Of a stretch of 64,000 nucleotides of DNA, positions 32,538 to 40,905 are shown one piece after another. The position numbers and the translations under genes were made by a program. The DNA is from Oscillospiraceae bacterium. GTDB lineage: Bacteria; Bacillota; Clostridia; Oscillospirales; Ruminococcaceae. The stretch's first letter is position 1. Every line of letters begins with the position of its first letter. The notes beneath the pieces are model-generated. The model was given only the letters and a program-made list of their open reading frames with translations, was not told the origin of the DNA and made no database searches. The stretch is taken from assembly GCA_018110825.1 (NCBI GenBank), contig JAGBCL010000095.1:124001-188000 (forward strand), given 5' to 3'.

Positions 32538-32966
32538 GTGGAGAATAAAACCTATACCATAAAGGAAGTTGCTGAGAAAACTAATTTAACAATTCCTACC
32601 ATAAGATATTATGAAACAGAGGGAGTACTTCCTCCCGTTGAAAGAAGCGACAGCGGCAACAGAGTGTTCACAGACAGCGATATAGGCTGGCTTGACTTGA
32701 TTTGCTGCCTGAGAGGAACAGGTATGCCTATAAAAAAAATAAAGCAGTTTGTGCAGTGGTGTCTTGAGGGAGACGATACCATTGATGACAGAATCGAAAT
32801 GCTTATCGAGCATGGCAAGACTGTTGACGAACAACTTCAGGTGCTGACTAACTATAAAGCAGCTATAGAGTGGAAAATTAACTACCACAGAGAAATGAAA
32901 ATGCAGATAGACGCAAGACGCAATGCTGTACGCATTATAGAGCAGCAGGACTTGAAAAACGATTGA
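32538..32966 (+). CDS. MerR-family transcriptional regulator
   Basis: A 142-residue MerR regulator. The winged helix-turn-helix (TYTIKEVAEKTNLTIPTIRY, then YETEGVLPPVERSDSGNRVF) is followed by a second HTH (GWLDLICCLRGTGMPIKKIK) and a C-terminal coiled-coil dimerisation helix. There is no Cys pair for metal sensing, so it looks like the small-molecule class. The start is GTG at 32538 with AAAGGAGA 7 bases upstream. It is divergent from the ABC exporter operon, and palindromic sites in both control regions suggest that it controls itself and the exporter. Confidence 0.9.
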   Translation: MENKTYTIKEVAEKTNLTIPTIRYYETEGVLPPVERSDSGNRVFTDSDIGWLDLICCLRGTGMPIKKIKQFVQWCLEGDDTIDDRIEMLIEHGKTVDEQLQVLTNYKAAIEWKINYHREMKMQIDARRNAVRIIEQQDLKND

Positions 32967-32985
32967 GTATGTGATATACTTTGAT

Positions 32986-33000
32986 ATAAAGTTACTTTAT
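32986..33000. promoter_or_regulatory. ATAAAGTTACTTTAT palindrome ahead of maf
   Basis: A perfect 15-base odd palindrome between merR and maf. It carries the same AAAGT/ACTTT half-sites as the site ahead of the ABC operon. This suggests that maf may be tied to the same regulator. Confidence 0.5.
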
Positions 33001-33016
33001 GAAAGGTTGTCACATT

Positions 33017-33580
33017 ATGAAAATAATTCTTGCTTCAGCTTCTCCGAGAAGGCAGGAGCTTCTGCGATATATAACACCCGACTTTGAGGTTATGCCTGCT
33101 GATGTTGATGAAACACTTCCTGAGGGTGTTCCTGCAGAAGATTCAGCGGAGTTTCTTGCTGTGAGAAAGGCCGTTCACGTTGCACAGTGTTGTCCTGAAA
33201 GTGTGGTAATCGGAAGTGATACAGTGGTAATCATTGACGGGGAAATCCTTGGCAAGCCTGAAAACGAAGCCGATGCAGAGCGTATGCTGAAAAAACTTTC
33301 GGGAAGGGTACATAAAGTTATCACAGGTGTGTGCATAGCTTGCGGAAAGAAAACTTTCAGCTTTTCCGAGGCGACGGATGTGAAATTTTACAAACTGTCA
33401 GACGAGGAAATCAGTGAGTATATCGCAACGGGTGACCCGATGGATAAGGCGGGTGCTTACGGAATACAGAGTGATGGCTGTGTGCTTGTAGAGAAAATAG
33501 ACGGCGATTTTTTTGCAGTTATGGGGCTTCCCGTTGCAAGGCTGAAACGTGCAATGAAGATGTTTGTTGACAGCATTTAA
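33017..33580 (+). CDS. maf: Maf-family nucleoside triphosphate pyrophosphatase
   Basis: A 187-residue Maf protein that hydrolyses modified or canonical pyrimidine nucleotides such as dTTP/UTP or m5UTP. Signatures are LASASPRRQELL at the start, VIGSDTVV, ILGKPENEADAERMLKKLSG and GDPMDKAGAYGIQ. The ATG at 33017 gives the family start. An in-frame ATG at 32999 lies inside the palindrome and would itself be part of the GAAAGG ribosome-binding region. It lies downstream of merR on the same strand and ends in a terminator. Confidence 0.93.
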   Translation: MKIILASASPRRQELLRYITPDFEVMPADVDETLPEGVPAEDSAEFLAVRKAVHVAQCCPESVVIGSDTVVIIDGEILGKPENEADAERMLKKLSGRVHKVITGVCIACGKKTFSFSEATDVKFYKLSDEEISEYIATGDPMDKAGAYGIQSDGCVLVEKIDGDFFAVMGLPVARLKRAMKMFVDSI

Positions 33581-33594
33581 TTAAATAGTACAGG

Positions 33595-33626
33595 AAAGAC
33601 TGCGGTTTTCGCAGTCTTTTTATTTT
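33595..33626 (+). terminator. Terminator after maf
   Basis: AAAGACTGCG (33595-33604) and CGCAGTCTTT (33610-33619), 10-bp stem with a 5-base loop and T-rich tail. Confidence 0.85.
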
Positions 33627-33638
33627 TTCGGAAAGCAC

Positions 33639-33684
33639 TTGACATTTTCGGCTGAACGTGTATAATAATGTTAAACACGTTTAA
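33639..33684 (+). promoter_or_regulatory. Promoter and operator of the TetR gene
   Basis: TTGACA and TATAAT with 16-base spacing (33639-33666), followed at once by TTAAACACGTTTAA (33671-33684), a palindrome with 6-base arms at the transcription start. This is the normal place for an autorepressor operator. Confidence 0.75.
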
Positions 33685-33700
33685 TAAATGAGGTGGTAAG

Positions 33701-34285
33701 ATGTCTGAAAAAACAAAGCGTGACATTGAGGTAACAAAGAAAGCACTTCTTGATGCGGCGGAAAAGCTTATGACGAAGTGCAGCGACCCTGCTGAGGTTA
33801 CATCGAGAGCTATCGCAAAGGAAAGCGGCGCAAACCTTGCGATGATAAACTATTGCTTCGGTTCACGTGAAAGGCTGCTGTATGAGGTGTTTCAGAAGCT
33901 GCTGACGGACGTGCAGATGAAGGATAAGAAATTCCTTGAGATTATGTCCTCGGGCTTGCCGCCTAAACGTAAGCTTGCCGAGCTGCACTATAAGATGATG
34001 AAGATTATGCTTGAGAATTACAACTACGCGCAGGCTGTTACAAAATACATACTGCTCAACCGCAGCGAGGATTTCGGTATGGAAAGCCTGCCGTTCATCG
34101 AGGAGCATTACAAGGGTAAGAAAAGCACGGAGGAGTGTCGGATGGTGGCGTTTGAACTGACAAGTCTGCATGAGCTTGCCGTACTTCGTTACGAGGAGCT
34201 AAAAAAGTCCTGCGGCATGGACCTTACCGACGACAAGATGCTTAAAAAGTACGTGTTCCGCAACATAAACAGATTTCTTGATTAG
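33701..34285 (+). CDS. TetR-family transcriptional regulator
   Basis: A 194-residue TetR/AcrR regulator. The N-terminal HTH covers about residues 8-55 (TKKALLDAAEKLMTKCSDPA, then VTSRAIAKESGANLAMINYC and FGSRERLLYEVF). The remaining helical domain would bind an unknown ligand. It overlaps the open frame of the following isochorismatase-like gene and lies 10 bases before its likely start, so the two are one operon. The palindrome in its own promoter suggests autoregulation. Confidence 0.9.
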   Translation: MSEKTKRDIEVTKKALLDAAEKLMTKCSDPAEVTSRAIAKESGANLAMINYCFGSRERLLYEVFQKLLTDVQMKDKKFLEIMSSGLPPKRKLAELHYKMMKIMLENYNYAQAVTKYILLNRSEDFGMESLPFIEEHYKGKKSTEECRMVAFELTSLHELAVLRYEELKKSCGMDLTDDKMLKKYVFRNINRFLD

Positions 34286-34295
34286 GGGGATAAAT

Positions 34296-34814
34296 ATGTC
34301 TGACAAGAAAGCTCTCGTGGTTATAGATATGCAGAATGATTACCTCTGGGACAAGCGTAAGAAGATGTTTTCGTACGATACAACCGAGCTGGTCGCTGCT
34401 GTAAACGGACTTGTTCACGAGTACAGTGAGCGGGGTGACGACGTAGTCTACATCGGTCAGGTGTTCCCGGATATTGTCACGAACAAGTGGTTTATCGGCT
34501 TTTCAATAAGGGGCACGGAAGGTGCTGAAATTTATCCTGACGTTGATATTGTGACCGATTATTACTTCGAGAAAAATCTTCCCGACAGCTTTACTGCACG
34601 AAGCTTCAGGGAGTTTATGGCTGAAAGAAAATACACGGAAATCACGGTGTGCGGACTTGACCTTTGCGGCTGTGTCGGTGCAACGGCAAAGGGTGCTGTG
34701 AAAACAGGTGCGGCTGTAAAGCTGTCGCTGGCGGCTACAGGCTGCAGATTTGACAGGGAAAAGGCAGAGAAAATGAAAAGCACGCTCACGGCTATGGGCG
34801 TGGAAATAATATAA
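34296..34814 (+). CDS. Isochorismatase-family cysteine hydrolase (nicotinamidase-like)
   Basis: A 172-residue isochorismatase-like hydrolase. The catalytic triad can be placed as Asp in LVVIDMQNDYL, Lys in YFEKNLPDSF and Cys in LDLCGCVGATAKGAV. This form is closest to nicotinamidase and related amide hydrolases rather than true isochorismatase, which lacks the Cys. The ATG at 34296 has AGGGGG upstream. The longer frame from 34278 overlaps the tetR end. The substrate is unknown, possibly nicotinamide or a ligand sensed by the TetR protein encoded upstream. Confidence 0.85.
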   Translation: MSDKKALVVIDMQNDYLWDKRKKMFSYDTTELVAAVNGLVHEYSERGDDVVYIGQVFPDIVTNKWFIGFSIRGTEGAEIYPDVDIVTDYYFEKNLPDSFTARSFREFMAERKYTEITVCGLDLCGCVGATAKGAVKTGAAVKLSLAATGCRFDREKAEKMKSTLTAMGVEII

Positions 34815-34815
34815 A

Positions 34816-34855
34816 AAAACCGCTTTTGATTTTACTTCAAAAGCGGTTTTGATTT
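34816..34855. terminator. Bidirectional terminator
   Basis: CCGCTTTTGA and TCAAAAGCGG (34820-34829, 34837-34846) with flanking A and T runs. It ends the TetR operon and the convergent membrane-protein gene. Confidence 0.85.
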
Positions 34856-37569
34856 TAGATATCATAAAGTCTGTCAAGCATTATCGTACGATTTTTGCGT
34901 TGGTAGATTGCAATTACAATAACCGTAACGAGTCCGACAAGTGAAACGATAATACCAAGCTTCATTCCCTCAGGGAAGAACTTCATTTCAATTGTGTGTG
35001 TGCCTGCAGTGATAGGCACACCGATAAGTGCGTCAACAAGTTTCACAGGCTCGGTCTTTACACCGTCAACATAAATCGTCCAGCCCGGCTCCCAGGAAAT
35101 TGAAGTGAACATGATGCCATCCTCGTCAGCTGTGATAGTACCCTTGATGTGGTCTTCTTCAAAATACTCAACATTGAGTGCATTTTGCTTGAGTTCATCA
35201 ATAGCTGCTTCAAACATTTCCTGGTCGAGATAGTAGAAATACGTGTCACGGTATAGAACTTCGTTATCATCGGTAATTGTCATAATGAATGACTGCTCCT
35301 CACCGGGGTTGAAGCGGCCAAGAGGCTGAATACACATCTTTCCGCCTTCGTAGTAGTAATCTACGAAATCCTTGTTGAGCCAGAGGTTTACTTCACGCTC
35401 ATACTGGGACGGGAAGTACATATAAACCATGTCATCGGTAGGTGCTGTAAAAAGAAATTCAATATGTGAGTTGTTGCCTTCAATTCGCGGAACATACTTT
35501 GTATGTGTGCCGTAGGTTGAAGGCTTTGCATTTTCAGGAAGTATTTCATCAATGTCAATACGTTTGAAGAAATCCTGTTCCGTATCGGAAAGCAGAGCTG
35601 AGAAAAGTGCATTCTGGTTTTTAAAAGGATTGTACCAGTTTTCAAATGTAATTTCCGTAATTGCATTATCAGCCATAAATCCAATCGGAAGTGCATATGG
35701 GTTTTCGTAAACATACATTATTTCCTTGCTGTCACCGTTGGCAAGAACAATATTATCTCCATAATGCTTGGAAACAGTGATTTCAGGGATTTCAGTTTTT
35801 TCGCCGTTTTCATCGACAGTTATGGAATTTCCCTTTTCCATAACATATTTGATGCCAAAAATTGAATCGGTAATGTAGGTTGCACCCTTATACTTTATAT
35901 AGTGCCCACCGTATGAGAATCCCATGTTGCGCAGGAACTGAATAGGTGCAGCATTTAAAGTTGAACTGGAGTGTGAAAGTCCGTATGAACCGAAAGCCAT
36001 CGGGTCATTTACTGTACGTTGGAAATTCTTTTCGACACGATAAACAGGTGACTGGTCCAGTTCGTAGATTTTTTCAACAGTGTTTCGTCCGAGAGTGATG
36101 TATCTGTTGTAGGAGTCATAGTTTGAGTAAACAACGTCCTTATCGATTTTATACATTGTGTATGTTGAGGTTATGGTAAGTTCAATAATAAGAAAAGCAG
36201 CAATTGCAATCGGTATAGGCTTTATTTTGTAGAACTTCTTGTGTGCATACAGGAGTAATGCGTAAACAGCAGCGACTACAACTGTAAACCATACTGCCGC
36301 AATAATGTCAACGCGGTCACTGTCATGCTTGTCCAGATAGAAAACATATGCCGCAAGTGCAGCGAAAACACCGCCGATTTCCTTGTAGCTGATTCCTTCA
36401 ATACGTTCAAAAGCCTGAGCTGCCATTACAAGAAGCAGAAAGCTTACCGTGAAGGAATAACGGTAAGGAAGCCAGTTAGGAACCTGGAAACCGTGCCATA
36501 CAAGGTCAATTGTTGAAAGGTACATTGACAGTACAACTGTAAGAGAAAGAATACCGAAACCGATTTTCTTTTTCAGGGTAATATTTGTGTTCATGAAGAA
36601 AAGCGGAATAAGCAGAATTGTCATTACACCGCAGTACACAACAGGAGAACCTTCGGGACGGCAGGTATCATAGACATTCGGCAGCAGATTCACAAAGAAG
36701 TCAATGAAATCAAACTGAGTTTTGAAGTCATAGTTAGGCTCTGAAAATTCGAATTTGCCGAGACTAAGGCTGTAGTAAAGCGGAATAAGGAGCCATGCCG
36801 CACAAGCTGCAGCAATGATGCCGCCGCTTGCGAATTTTGCTCCCGAAAGAAGCATATGCTTAAAGCGGAAGGGGGAAGTTTCTGTTGAAATAAAGAAATA
36901 GTAAGCCAGAAAATACAAGCAGCAGAAAATTGCAATCATCCAGCCGATGTAGAAGTTTGCAATGAACATCAGTGCAAGAGGAATAATGAACAGCAGCCAA
37001 CCTCTGTTATCAATGAGCTTTTCAATTCCTCTGCAAATAATCGGAAGATAAATAAGTCCGTCCAGCCACATAGGGTCCATAAGCTGAACAATCATGTAGC
37101 CCATAAGGCTGTACATGAGACCGAATATCAAAGCTGTATACGGTGCTGTTTTCCTGGAATTCTGCAAATACCAGCAGAAGGTTATCGCCGCCGTGCCGAC
37201 TTTGAGCATCTGCATAATCAGAAGCGATGTAGTCATCATTGAACGAGGCAAAAGCATTACCACAAGAGTAAACGGACTTGCAAGGTAATAAGCATAAATT
37301 CCTATGATTTCGCCGGAGAAGTTACGGCTCCAGCTGTTCAAAAGGCTTCCGTTGCCCCAGAAAGCATCTCTGAGATTTTCAAAGTAGTAAACATATTGAC
37401 CGTTCAAATCAAGTACCAGTACAGACTCATCTCCGAAAGGATATATGCCGAAAATGCAGTAGGATACCAGAAGTATAATCATTGAAACAAAAAAAGCCAG
37501 AATGTAAATTCTTTTACTCATCAGAAAAGTCTTTAGGGTAGGTTTAAGTGAAATTTGTGATTTTTCCAA
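34855..37569 (-). CDS. YfhO-family membrane protein
   Basis: A 904-residue polytopic membrane protein. About 13 transmembrane helices occupy residues 25-480 (YILAFFVSMIILLVSYCIFG, FGIYPFGDESVLVLDLNGQY loop, later FGILSLTVVLSMYL). A large extracytoplasmic domain of about 380 residues follows, and a final helix (IIVSLVGLVTVIVIAIY) ends in a basic tail. This is the layout of YfhO/GT-C-like proteins, implicated in lipid-linked glycan or teichoic acid glycosylation. The donor and acceptor are not predictable. It forms a single-gene unit. Confidence 0.88.
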   Translation of the reverse strand: MEKSQISLKPTLKTFLMSKRIYILAFFVSMIILLVSYCIFGIYPFGDESVLVLDLNGQYVYYFENLRDAFWGNGSLLNSWSRNFSGEIIGIYAYYLASPFTLVVMLLPRSMMTTSLLIMQMLKVGTAAITFCWYLQNSRKTAPYTALIFGLMYSLMGYMIVQLMDPMWLDGLIYLPIICRGIEKLIDNRGWLLFIIPLALMFIANFYIGWMIAIFCCLYFLAYYFFISTETSPFRFKHMLLSGAKFASGGIIAAACAAWLLIPLYYSLSLGKFEFSEPNYDFKTQFDFIDFFVNLLPNVYDTCRPEGSPVVYCGVMTILLIPLFFMNTNITLKKKIGFGILSLTVVLSMYLSTIDLVWHGFQVPNWLPYRYSFTVSFLLLVMAAQAFERIEGISYKEIGGVFAALAAYVFYLDKHDSDRVDIIAAVWFTVVVAAVYALLLYAHKKFYKIKPIPIAIAAFLIIELTITSTYTMYKIDKDVVYSNYDSYNRYITLGRNTVEKIYELDQSPVYRVEKNFQRTVNDPMAFGSYGLSHSSSTLNAAPIQFLRNMGFSYGGHYIKYKGATYITDSIFGIKYVMEKGNSITVDENGEKTEIPEITVSKHYGDNIVLANGDSKEIMYVYENPYALPIGFMADNAITEITFENWYNPFKNQNALFSALLSDTEQDFFKRIDIDEILPENAKPSTYGTHTKYVPRIEGNNSHIEFLFTAPTDDMVYMYFPSQYEREVNLWLNKDFVDYYYEGGKMCIQPLGRFNPGEEQSFIMTITDDNEVLYRDTYFYYLDQEMFEAAIDELKQNALNVEYFEEDHIKGTITADEDGIMFTSISWEPGWTIYVDGVKTEPVKLVDALIGVPITAGTHTIEMKFFPEGMKLGIIVSLVGLVTVIVIAIYQRKNRTIMLDRLYDI

Positions 37570-37699
37570 AATAATCCTCCGTTACATAAATATACATATT
37601 TAAAATCATACATACTATATTATATATGTTTTGAGTCCCGTTTACAATAGCTTTAAGAAATTTTTTGCTTAAAAAAAGCAAAAAAATGCTTAAACCCTC

Positions 37700-37728
37700 T
37701 TGTTAAAATGGATTATATGTGCTATAAT
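37700..37728 (+). promoter_or_regulatory. Promoter of the ADP-ribose NUDIX gene
   Basis: TTGTTA, 17 bases, TATAAT, about 60 bases before the ATG at 37790. Confidence 0.65.
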
Positions 37729-37789
37729 AATACCAAAACAGAACATTTGTTGTGCAAATTTACATATATTACCACAAAGGAGAATTTTT

Positions 37790-38326
37790 ATGCACCTTTT
37801 TGAAAAAACTGTAACCTCTGACCTTGTTTTCGATGGCAAAATCATCACCGTAAAAAAAGATACCGCCGAGCTTGAAAACGGCGAAATTGTTAACCGTGAG
37901 CTTGTTGTGCATCCGGGAGGAGTATGTGTTGTTCCGATTAACGAGAATGGCGAAGTGCTTATGGTAAAGCAGTTCCGTTATCCTTTCAAGGAAGCACTTG
38001 TGGAAATTCCTGCAGGCAAGCTTGAAATAGGTGAAGACCATCGTGAAGCCGGTTTGCGCGAGCTTCGTGAGGAAACAGGTGCAGTATGCGAAAAGTTCGA
38101 ATACCTTGGTGTATGTTATCCTTCCGTTGCGTATCTTACAGAAAAAATTCATATGTATCTTGCAACAGGGCTTAGCTTTGAAAATCAGGATTTAGATGAG
38201 GACGAATTCCTTGACGTTATAAAAATCAAGCTTGAGGATGCTGTTGAAATGGTTATGAACAATGAGCTTCCCGATGCAAAAACACAGTGCGCAATTCTCA
38301 AGGCTGCAAGAATTCTTGGAAAATAA
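37790..38326 (+). CDS. NUDIX hydrolase, ADP-ribose pyrophosphatase type
   Basis: A 178-residue NUDIX enzyme that probably hydrolyses ADP-ribose to AMP and ribose-5-phosphate. The NUDIX box is GKLEIGEDHREAGLRELREE followed by TGA, near residues 77-100, with NGEVLMVKQFRYPFKEALVE ahead of it as in ADP-ribose pyrophosphatases. AAAGGAG precedes the ATG at 37790. The open frame continues to 37700, but that part overlaps the promoter. Confidence 0.9.
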   Translation: MHLFEKTVTSDLVFDGKIITVKKDTAELENGEIVNRELVVHPGGVCVVPINENGEVLMVKQFRYPFKEALVEIPAGKLEIGEDHREAGLRELREETGAVCEKFEYLGVCYPSVAYLTEKIHMYLATGLSFENQDLDEDEFLDVIKIKLEDAVEMVMNNELPDAKTQCAILKAARILGK

Positions 38327-38335
38327 AACAAAAAA

Positions 38336-38372
38336 ATCAGCAGCCCCAAATCCCCCGGGACTGCTGATAAAA
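38336..38372. terminator. Convergent terminator hairpin
   Basis: ATCAGCAG pairs with CTGCTGAT around a GC-rich loop containing CCCCCGGG. A T-run follows on the minus strand, so it suits leftward spoVG transcripts. Confidence 0.7.
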
Positions 38373-38412
38373 TCATCTCTCCTATATGACCTGAAACGAT
38401 TACAGATTTGGA

Positions 38413-38709
38413 TTAAAGACCAGCTTCTTCAGCCTCAGCCTCAGCCTGCATCTGTTCAATGTGACGAGTGTAAGCTTCAAGAATCTGGTCCTCAACGAGC
38501 TTACGAGCGTCAGGAGAAATCGGATGTACGATATCTCTGAAAATGCCGCTTTCGTCCTTTCTGCTTGGCATTGCAACGAACAGTCTCTCGTCGCCCTGTA
38601 CAACCTTGATGTCATGTACAGCGAGCATGTTATCAATTGTGATAGAGATTACTGCACGGAGTCTGCCGTCTGGGATAATTTTTCTGATTTTGATGTCGGT
38701 GATGTTCAT
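38413..38709 (-). CDS. spoVG: SpoVG-family protein
   Basis: A 98-residue SpoVG homologue. It begins MNITDIKIRKIIPDGRLRAV and contains VHDIKVVQGDERLFVAMPSR and DIVHPISPDARKLVEDQILE. SpoVG proteins bind nucleic acid and modulate septation, sporulation and envelope genes, and are also present in non-sporulating Firmicutes. The C-terminus is a short acidic Ala/Glu run. It is a single-gene unit divergent from murC. Confidence 0.96.
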   Translation of the reverse strand: MNITDIKIRKIIPDGRLRAVISITIDNMLAVHDIKVVQGDERLFVAMPSRKDESGIFRDIVHPISPDARKLVEDQILEAYTRHIEQMQAEAEAEEAGL

Positions 38710-38893
38710 TTAGTAACGTCCTCCTTGGTAAATGCTTTTATGTGATATATTGCTTACAAGAATATTATTAGCCATAATTAGAAAAAATATACAGTATGAA
38801 AAATAAAATTTTGTTAATATTATATATCACAATATTTATTATAACATATTTTTCTGAACGAAATTCATAATAAAAATTTGCGGGGTGTATTTT

Positions 38894-40282
38894 TTGAATA
38901 AAGAAATTATTAACAATAGCAAACATATCCATTTTATTGGTATCGGCGGAAGCGGTATGTACCCCCTTGCACAGATACTTCACAGCAGGGGATATTACCT
39001 TACAGGTTCTGATAATAATGAAACCGAGACACTGCAGGCTGTACGTGAAATGGGTATTCCGGTATACCTCGGTCAGCGTGCCGAAAATATAGAGGGTGCC
39101 GACCTGATTGTTCATACTGCGGCAATTCTTCCCGACAATCCGGAGCTTATTGCCGCAAAGGCAAGTGGTGTAACGGTGCTGGAAAGAAGTGAACTTCTGG
39201 GACTTATTACCGAGGAATTCGGCAACGCAATCTGTGTCAGCGGTACTCATGGAAAAACTACTGTAACTTCTATGATTACACAGATTCTGGTCGAAAATAA
39301 AATGGATATCAGTGCTGTTATCGGTGGAAAGCTTCCGCTTATTCACGGCAGCGGGCGTGCAGGAAAGAGCGAGGTTATGGTCTGTGAGGCATGTGAATTC
39401 CAGGACCATTTCCTTAATCTTGCGGTTGATACAGCGGTTATTCTCAATGTTGACGAAGACCACCTCGACTACTTCAAGAATCTTGATAATATTATAAAGT
39501 CATTCCGCAGATTCTGCGAAAATACCACAAAGACCATTATTGTCAATGGCGATGATGAAAACTCAATGAAGGCTGTCAATGGTATTGGTGGTAAGGAAAT
39601 TATTACTTTCGGTTTTAATAAGGAAAACGACTATTTTGCAGACAATATCGTGCTGAAAGGACTTGTTACTGAGTTTGATGCTTATCGTCACGGTGAGTGC
39701 CTTGGAAGAGTAACGCTTAATGTTGCAGGCAAGCATAATGTGCTGAACGCACTTGCGGCAATTGCGACGGCAGAAAACGTTGAGGTGCCTTTCTGCGATA
39801 TAAAGAGTGCACTTTTCAATTTCCGCGGTGCAGGCAGACGCTTTGAAAAGTATGGCGAGGTAAACGGCATAACAGTTGTTGATGATTACGCTCATCATCC
39901 TGCTGAAATTGCAGTAACACTCAATTCTGCTATGAAACTTGGATATAATAAGGTATGGGCAGTGCATCAGCCGTTTACTTTTTCAAGAACATCACTTCTG
40001 CTTGACGATTTTGCTGAGGCTCTTGCAATTGCTGACAAGGTTGTGCTTGCAGCAATTATGGGCGGACGTGAGAAGAATACAATCGGTATTCATACCCAGG
40101 CACTTGCTGAAAAAATTGAGGGCAGCATTTATTTTGAGGAAGAAGAACACGACGCAAACTTTGAGCTTGTTGCACAGTATGTTGCGGAAAATGCCGAGGA
40201 GGGCGACCTTATCGTCACACTCGGATGCGGAGATGTGAACAAGGTTGCAAGAAGAATTTTAAAGATTTTGGAGAATAAATGA
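38894..40282 (+). CDS. murC: UDP-N-acetylmuramate--L-alanine ligase
   Basis: A 462-residue cytoplasmic Mur ligase adding L-Ala to UDP-MurNAc with ATP. The N-terminal substrate loop is IHFIGIGGSGMYPLAQIL, the ATP site is VSGTHGKTTVTSMIT near 112, and the central domain shows NVDEDHLDYFKN and FRGAGRRFEKYG. I favour the TTG at 38894 (GGGG 8 bases before) over GTG at 38885, because it leaves a usual N-terminus. lexA follows 22 bases later. The pairing of a cell-wall ligase with lexA is unusual, although the two may be transcribed separately. Confidence 0.95.
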   Translation: MNKEIINNSKHIHFIGIGGSGMYPLAQILHSRGYYLTGSDNNETETLQAVREMGIPVYLGQRAENIEGADLIVHTAAILPDNPELIAAKASGVTVLERSELLGLITEEFGNAICVSGTHGKTTVTSMITQILVENKMDISAVIGGKLPLIHGSGRAGKSEVMVCEACEFQDHFLNLAVDTAVILNVDEDHLDYFKNLDNIIKSFRRFCENTTKTIIVNGDDENSMKAVNGIGGKEIITFGFNKENDYFADNIVLKGLVTEFDAYRHGECLGRVTLNVAGKHNVLNALAAIATAENVEVPFCDIKSALFNFRGAGRRFEKYGEVNGITVVDDYAHHPAEIAVTLNSAMKLGYNKVWAVHQPFTFSRTSLLLDDFAEALAIADKVVLAAIMGGREKNTIGIHTQALAEKIEGSIYFEEEEHDANFELVAQYVAENAEEGDLIVTLGCGDVNKVARRILKILENK

Positions 40283-40304
40283 TTTTACAGAAAGGGAGAT
40301 TTGA

Positions 40305-40883
40305 ATGAACGAAAAGGAAAAGAGAGTATTTGAATACGTTAAGGGAAGAATTGAGGAGGGCTATGCTCCGTCAATCCGTGAAATATGTTCTGCATTAAGC
40401 ATCCGCTCCACATCAACTGCGGCAAGATATGTAAATACTCTTGTTGCAGAGGGATATCTTGATAAGGTTGACGGCTGTAACCGTGCTATCAAGCTTGCAG
40501 GTAAGGGTGCAGCTAAAATTCCTCTCGTTGGTACAATTACCGCAGGTCAGCCTATTACTGCGGTTGAGGATATTACCGACTACATAAACTTTCACGAGCC
40601 GAAAAGCTATTCGGGCGAGTTGTTTGCACTGAAGGTTCGCGGCGAAAGTATGATTAATGCTGCTATCCTTGATGGCGACATCGTTGTTGTTGAGAAGTGT
40701 TCTACCGCACGCAACGGCGAAATTGTTGCGGCTATGGTAAACGGAGAAGAAGCTACCGTAAAGACTTTCTATAAGGAGGACGGCCACTACAGACTTCAGC
40801 CTGAAAATGACACAATGGACCCGATTATCGTTGATGAATGTGAAATTATCGGACGTATTGTTGCGGTTATAAGATATATGTAA
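40305..40883 (+). CDS. lexA: LexA repressor
   Basis: A 192-residue SOS repressor. The winged HTH covers residues 1-65 (KGRIEEGYAPSIREICSALS, IRSTSTAARYVNTL). The self-cleavage Ala-Gly is in GTITAGQPI, the catalytic Ser in VRGESMI and the Lys in EATVKTFY. RecA-stimulated cleavage would derepress DNA-damage genes. I found no clear LexA box in the 22-base gap before it, so autoregulation is not evident here unless the operator is further upstream. Confidence 0.96.
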   Translation: MNEKEKRVFEYVKGRIEEGYAPSIREICSALSIRSTSTAARYVNTLVAEGYLDKVDGCNRAIKLAGKGAAKIPLVGTITAGQPITAVEDITDYINFHEPKSYSGELFALKVRGESMINAAILDGDIVVVEKCSTARNGEIVAAMVNGEEATVKTFYKEDGHYRLQPENDTMDPIIVDECEIIGRIVAVIRYM

Positions 40884-40905
40884 CATAAAAAGGAGACTTG
40901 TTTGA

